From Roseateles koreensis (lineage in GTDB: Bacteria; Pseudomonadota; Gammaproteobacteria; Burkholderiales; Burkholderiaceae_C): a stretch of DNA of 64,000 bases. The stretch spans positions 186,001 to 250,000 of the forward strand of contig NZ_JAQQXS010000001.1 of NCBI RefSeq assembly GCF_028595305.1. The letters are read 5' to 3'. The notes below the pieces were generated by a model. That model saw nothing but the letters and a program-made list of their open reading frames with translations, was not told the origin of the DNA and did no database searches. A program made the translations under genes and the position numbers. Shown here in pieces: positions 60,748-64,000 of this stretch (the first letter of the stretch is position 1; every line of letters begins with the position of its first letter).

Positions 60748-62298
60748 TCAAGCACCGCTGAACACTTCAACCGCCTCAACCAAAACGCTCGCCTGCTGCT
60801 TCAGGCGCTCCGCAGCGGCGGCAGATTCTTCGACCAGCGCCGAGTTTTGCTGGGTCATCTGGTCGAGTTGGTTGACGGCGGTATTGACTTGGCCAATGCC
60901 GCTGGATTGCTCTTTCGTCGCGGCGCTGATCTCGCTGATCAGGTCGTTGACGCGATTGACCTGGCTGACGATTTCAGCCATCGCTTTGCCTGCGCGGCCG
61001 ACCAGGTCAGAACCTTGCTCCACACGCTCGACGCTGTCGCCAATCAGCCCTTTGATCTCTTTGGCCGCCGTGGCGCTGCGTTGTGCCAAGCTGCGCACTT
61101 CACCCGCCACTACGGCAAACCCGCGCCCCTGTTCGCCGGCGCGCGCCGCCTCGACCGCTGCATTGAGCGCCAGAATGTTGGTCTGGAAGGCGATACCGTC
61201 GATCACGCCGATGATGTCGGAGATTTTCTTGCTGGACGCGGTGATCGCCTCCATAGTGCCGACCACCTGCCCGACCACTTCACCGCCATGCGCGGCCGCC
61301 GTGCTGGCGGCATCAGCGAGTTGCCTGGCTTGTTGGGCCGTTTCGGCATTGTTGTTGACGGTGGAGGTCATCTGCATCATGGACGCCGCCGTTTGCTCAA
61401 GATTGGATGCGGCCTGTTCGGTGCGTGAGCTCAGGTCCATATTGCCGGAGGCGATTTCGGCGCTGGCATTGCGAACGCCAGACACCTGGCCGGCCACGTC
61501 ATCCACCAGTGAGCGCAAGTTCAAGCCCGACTGGTTGACGGCCCGCAGGATCATGCCAATTTCGTCGACTCTGTTGAGGGCGATGTTCTCGCCGGGTTGA
61601 CCAGAGGCCACACTCAAAGCCTGGCGCTTGACTTGTTGAAGTGGGCGGGCGATTTGGGCCTCCAGCCATAGCGATACAAGTACCGCCAGTACGGCGCTGG
61701 CGCCAGCCATGCCACCCCAGGCCATGCCGTTCAAGCCCAGCAAACCGGCGCTCGCGACTGCGCCCAGGGCCATGGCGGCGACCGCGCAACGCAGGCGCGC
61801 GCTGACGGACAGGGTTTGAAGTGTCGAGGTCCAAGCCATCAGGCCGGTCCGGACAATCAAGCCTTGGTGGAAGGCTCTGGCGCCGGCGCGCGTCTCCCGA
61901 AACTCTGCATAGAGTTGTTCGGTGGCTGCGATTTCGGCACGCGAGGGTTTGGTGCGAACCGACATATAGCCGGTCACCCGGCCCTTGCGCACCACGGGTG
62001 TTGCATTTGCGCGAACCCAGTAATGGTCGCCATTCTTGCGCCGATTCTTGACCAGGGCCGTCCAGGATTCACCCGCCTTCAGCGTGGCCCACATGTCGGC
62101 AAAAGCCTCGACAGGCATATCGGGATGGCGCACCAAGTTGTGCGGCTGGCCGATGATCTCGTCGCGATCAAAGCCACTGACATCAATGAACGCTGCGTTG
62201 GCGTAGATGATGTGGCTTTGCGTGTCGGTGGTCGACATCAGCGTCGCTGCAGCCGGGAAATCGTACTCGCGTTGGGAGACTGGGTGGTTGGTGCGCAT
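60748..62298 (-). CDS. PAS-containing methyl-accepting chemotaxis protein (Aer-like)
   Basis: The 516-residue protein has an N-terminal PAS domain ([40 protein letters not shown]). Two closely spaced membrane helices follow ([20 protein letters not shown] and [16 protein letters not shown]), then a HAMP region and a C-terminal signalling domain with the hairpin-tip sequence [20 protein letters not shown]. There is no periplasmic ligand domain, so it probably senses an internal signal such as redox state. Start at ATG 62298. It is the only chemoreceptor in the window. Confidence 0.93.
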   Translation of the reverse strand: MRTNHPVSQREYDFPAAATLMSTTDTQSHIIYANAAFIDVSGFDRDEIIGQPHNLVRHPDMPVEAFADMWATLKAGESWTALVKNRRKNGDHYWVRANATPVVRKGRVTGYMSVRTKPSRAEIAATEQLYAEFRETRAGARAFHQGLIVRTGLMAWTSTLQTLSVSARLRCAVAAMALGAVASAGLLGLNGMAWGGMAGASAVLAVLVSLWLEAQIARPLQQVKRQALSVASGQPGENIALNRVDEIGMILRAVNQSGLNLRSLVDDVAGQVSGVRNASAEIASGNMDLSSRTEQAASNLEQTAASMMQMTSTVNNNAETAQQARQLADAASTAAAHGGEVVGQVVGTMEAITASSKKISDIIGVIDGIAFQTNILALNAAVEAARAGEQGRGFAVVAGEVRSLAQRSATAAKEIKGLIGDSVERVEQGSDLVGRAGKAMAEIVSQVNRVNDLISEISAATKEQSSGIGQVNTAVNQLDQMTQQNSALVEESAAAAERLKQQASVLVEAVEVFSGA

Positions 62299-62616
62299 GT
62301 CTTGGACGCCTTTTCAAATTGTGGGCAAAGGCATTCAAGCCTGTACCGTGCAAACGCCGTTCTTGGGTCTGTCGCGCTGTTCTTCAGTTGCGGACATGTG
62401 ATGAGGTCGTCGTGCCGGCACGCCACCTCAATCGCACAACTGCGCAGATCGTTCAATCCCGTGGTCCTCCCTTGGACGCAGTGAAATTTATTCCCCTCGG
62501 GCGGGGGTGATCCTCAAAGAAGTCGGGGATTTCACCCTGAATTCTTGCGGTGAAAAATAACAGACAAGCCAAGCTGACTGTCAGGCGCGCGACGCTTTGG
62601 GCAGCGTTCTCCCGTG
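62299..62616. other. 318-bp intergenic region between the chemoreceptor and GGDEF-EAL genes
   Basis: This stretch is upstream of the chemoreceptor and downstream of the GGDEF-EAL gene, both on the reverse strand. It contains only weak inverted repeats: TTTCACC/GGTGAAA at about 62530-62555 and ACGCT/AGCGT at about 62592-62607. No gene, repeat family or clear flagellar sigma-28 promoter was seen. Confidence 0.5.
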
Positions 62617-64000
62617 TCAAAAGGCGCGGTCGGGTGATGACTGGGCCATCCAGTTGGGTAGATCCGCAGCTGCCATGGGCCGGGCGAAAAAATAACCCTG
62701 GGCCACCTCGCATCCCAGATCGCGCAAGACATGGTATTGCGCGGTAGTTTCCACGCCTTCTGCGACAACGCTGAGATTCAGTGCACGTCCGATGCTGATC
62801 ACGGCCTGGGACAGCGCACGGTCATCGGCATCGGTTTCCAGATCGCGCACGAAGCTTTTGTCCAATTTAAGCTCCGACACCGGCAGTTGTTTCAGGTAGC
62901 TGAGGCTGGAGTAGCCGGTACCGAAGTCGTCCACCGATAAGCGCACCCCCATGACGTCGAGCGCCTGGAGTTGGCTGCGCGCCTGGGGGGCGTTGTCGAG
63001 CAACAAGCGTTCGGTGATTTCCAGGGTGAGTTGCGACGCAGCCAGTTGATAGCGTTCCAGCAATTGACCGACATGGGCCGCCACATCGTCTTGAAAAAAC
63101 CGCAAGGCGGACACATTCACGGCCACATTGGGTACGGCAACGCCGGCCTCGTGCCAGGCGGCCAATTGCCGGCAAGCGGATTCAAGCACCCAGGCGTCCA
63201 ATGCGTTGATCAGGCCGCACTCTTCCGCAATGGGGATAAAGACATCGGGCGCCACGGGCCCCAATTGCGCATCCGTCCAGCGCAGCAGCGCTTCGACACC
63301 CGCCAGCTGCAAGTTCTGCAAGTGAACTTTGGGCTGGAAGTGAAGCTGCAAATGACCGGCGCTCAGGGCCACCCGCAAGGCGGATTCGATGCGCAGGCGT
63401 TCGTCAAGCTCCTGGTTCATCGTTTGCAGGAAATAGCGCGTGCAGTTTCGCCCTGTGCGTTTGGCCTCGTACATGGCGATATCAGCACTTTTGAGCAAGC
63501 TGCTCAGGGTCTTACCATCGCCTGGAAACGTGCTGATGCCAATGCTGCCACTCAATCTCAACTCGGCGATCCCGAATTCGGGCAATGGCAGATTTGCTCG
63601 CAGGGCCGTGTGAAGCTTTTCCGCCACCAGCATGGCGTCATGCGCGCAGCAGCCCGGCAACAGGGCGACAAACTCATCTCCGCCCAGGCGGGCCAGGGTG
63701 TCAATCTCTCGCAGGGTTGCTTGGAGCCGGGTGGCAACTTTTGCTAATACCTGGTCGCCGGCCGCATGACCCATCGAGTCGTTGATGGTCTTGAATCGGT
63801 CCATGTCCAGCAGCAACATCGCCACTTGGCCTTCTTGCCGAGTTGCCATGTGCAGCGTTTGTTCCGCCCGGTCGGAAAACAGCGTCCGGTTGGGCAGGCC
63901 CGTGACGTTGTCGAAATAGGCCAGGCGTTCAATCTGCCGCTTGTTGTGTTCGTGCTTCAAAGCGACTTGGCAAAGCTGCACGCAGGCCTCCACCATGTGG
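62617..64000 (-). CDS. GGDEF-EAL protein (5' end outside window)
   Basis: At least 461 residues of a cyclic-di-GMP enzyme are encoded, and the frame runs past the right edge. The diguanylate cyclase part has the signature GGDEF in LARLGGDEFVALLPG, with the linker NVTGLPNRTLFSDRAEQTL. The phosphodiesterase part carries GVEALLRWTDAQLGP with the EAL motif, NVSALRFFQDDVAAHVG, ITERLLLDN, and LSVDDFGTGYSSLSYLKQLP. Both catalytic motifs look intact. A sensory N-terminus is likely in the missing part, so net activity cannot be predicted. It is the right-most gene. Confidence 0.95.
   Translation of the reverse strand, partial: HMVEACVQLCQVALKHEHNKRQIERLAYFDNVTGLPNRTLFSDRAEQTLHMATRQEGQVAMLLLDMDRFKTINDSMGHAAGDQVLAKVATRLQATLREIDTLARLGGDEFVALLPGCCAHDAMLVAEKLHTALRANLPLPEFGIAELRLSGSIGISTFPGDGKTLSSLLKSADIAMYEAKRTGRNCTRYFLQTMNQELDERLRIESALRVALSAGHLQLHFQPKVHLQNLQLAGVEALLRWTDAQLGPVAPDVFIPIAEECGLINALDAWVLESACRQLAAWHEAGVAVPNVAVNVSALRFFQDDVAAHVGQLLERYQLAASQLTLEITERLLLDNAPQARSQLQALDVMGVRLSVDDFGTGYSSLSYLKQLPVSELKLDKSFVRDLETDADDRALSQAVISIGRALNLSVVAEGVETTAQYHVLRDLGCEVAQGYFFARPMAAADLPNWMAQSSPDRAF

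Noticed and set aside
1-64000. CRISPR arrays, insertion sequences, prophage genes or rRNA
   Set aside because: No regularly spaced repeats, transposase, integrase or rRNA sequence was found.

Overview
The window is 64 kb of a GC-rich bacterial chromosome that reads as a betaproteobacterium of the order Burkholderiales, most likely Comamonadaceae or a close relative. The basis is the betaproteobacterial style of the proteins, the TetR-controlled phenylacetate operon, and the FimV-like, PhoH2-like and PA2778/PA2779-type families. No rRNA, insertion sequence, integrase, CRISPR array or prophage gene was seen, and coding density is high. The only tRNA gene found is the selenocysteine tRNA.

Region 1 (1-13.4 kb) is a formate dehydrogenase and selenocysteine locus. 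It runs fdnG (cut by the left edge), fdnH, fdnI, a terminator, fdhE, selA, three unusual genes, selB and selC. The three genes encode an acyl-CoA-dehydrogenase-like flavoprotein, a PhnD-like binding protein without a signal peptide, and a protein that appears to join a TusA-like domain to a ferritin-like di-iron domain. After selC come a GcvH-like lipoyl protein, a small DsrE-like protein and a YdjA-like nitroreductase. These six genes interleaved with selA-selB-selC are the most intriguing content of the window. They look like an undescribed selenium- or sulfur-handling module.

Region 2 (13.4-19.8 kb) holds a ketopantoate-reductase-like gene, an Mpo1-like gene, a YceI lipoprotein, and a molybdenum cofactor group (moaA, mobA, a GNAT gene, moeA). 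The cofactor genes serve enzymes such as the formate dehydrogenase. Region 3 (19.8-31.3 kb) is the phenylacetyl-CoA pathway: paaY divergent from paaG-I-K-A-B-C-D-E, then paaR, a substrate-binding protein and paaZ. A promoter with an overlapping perfect palindrome lies in the paaY-paaG gap and is the probable PaaR operator.

Region 4 (31.3-43.3 kb) is mostly housekeeping: an NlpC/P60 hydrolase, YidB, a Cof phosphatase, a PIN-PhoH ATPase, a PrxQ peroxiredoxin, an Mth938-like protein, alaA-hom-thrC, then a second moeA and moaD. Region 5 (43.3-50.9 kb) has a block of four reverse-strand genes (an HDOD protein, the PA2778/PA2779-like pair, and an SPFH-SHOCT remnant). This block separates moaD from moaE-crcB, and clpB follows with a strong terminator.

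Region 6 (50.9-55.6 kb) contains a FimV-like protein and nadB and nadA (NAD synthesis) flanking a ComFB-like gene. Region 7 (55.6-64 kb) contains an AraC regulator divergent from an MFS transporter and a TPP enzyme, then rraA-like and S4-domain genes, a PAS-containing chemoreceptor, and a GGDEF-EAL protein cut by the right edge. Functional calls rest on recognising motifs and family resemblance by eye; no database search was run.
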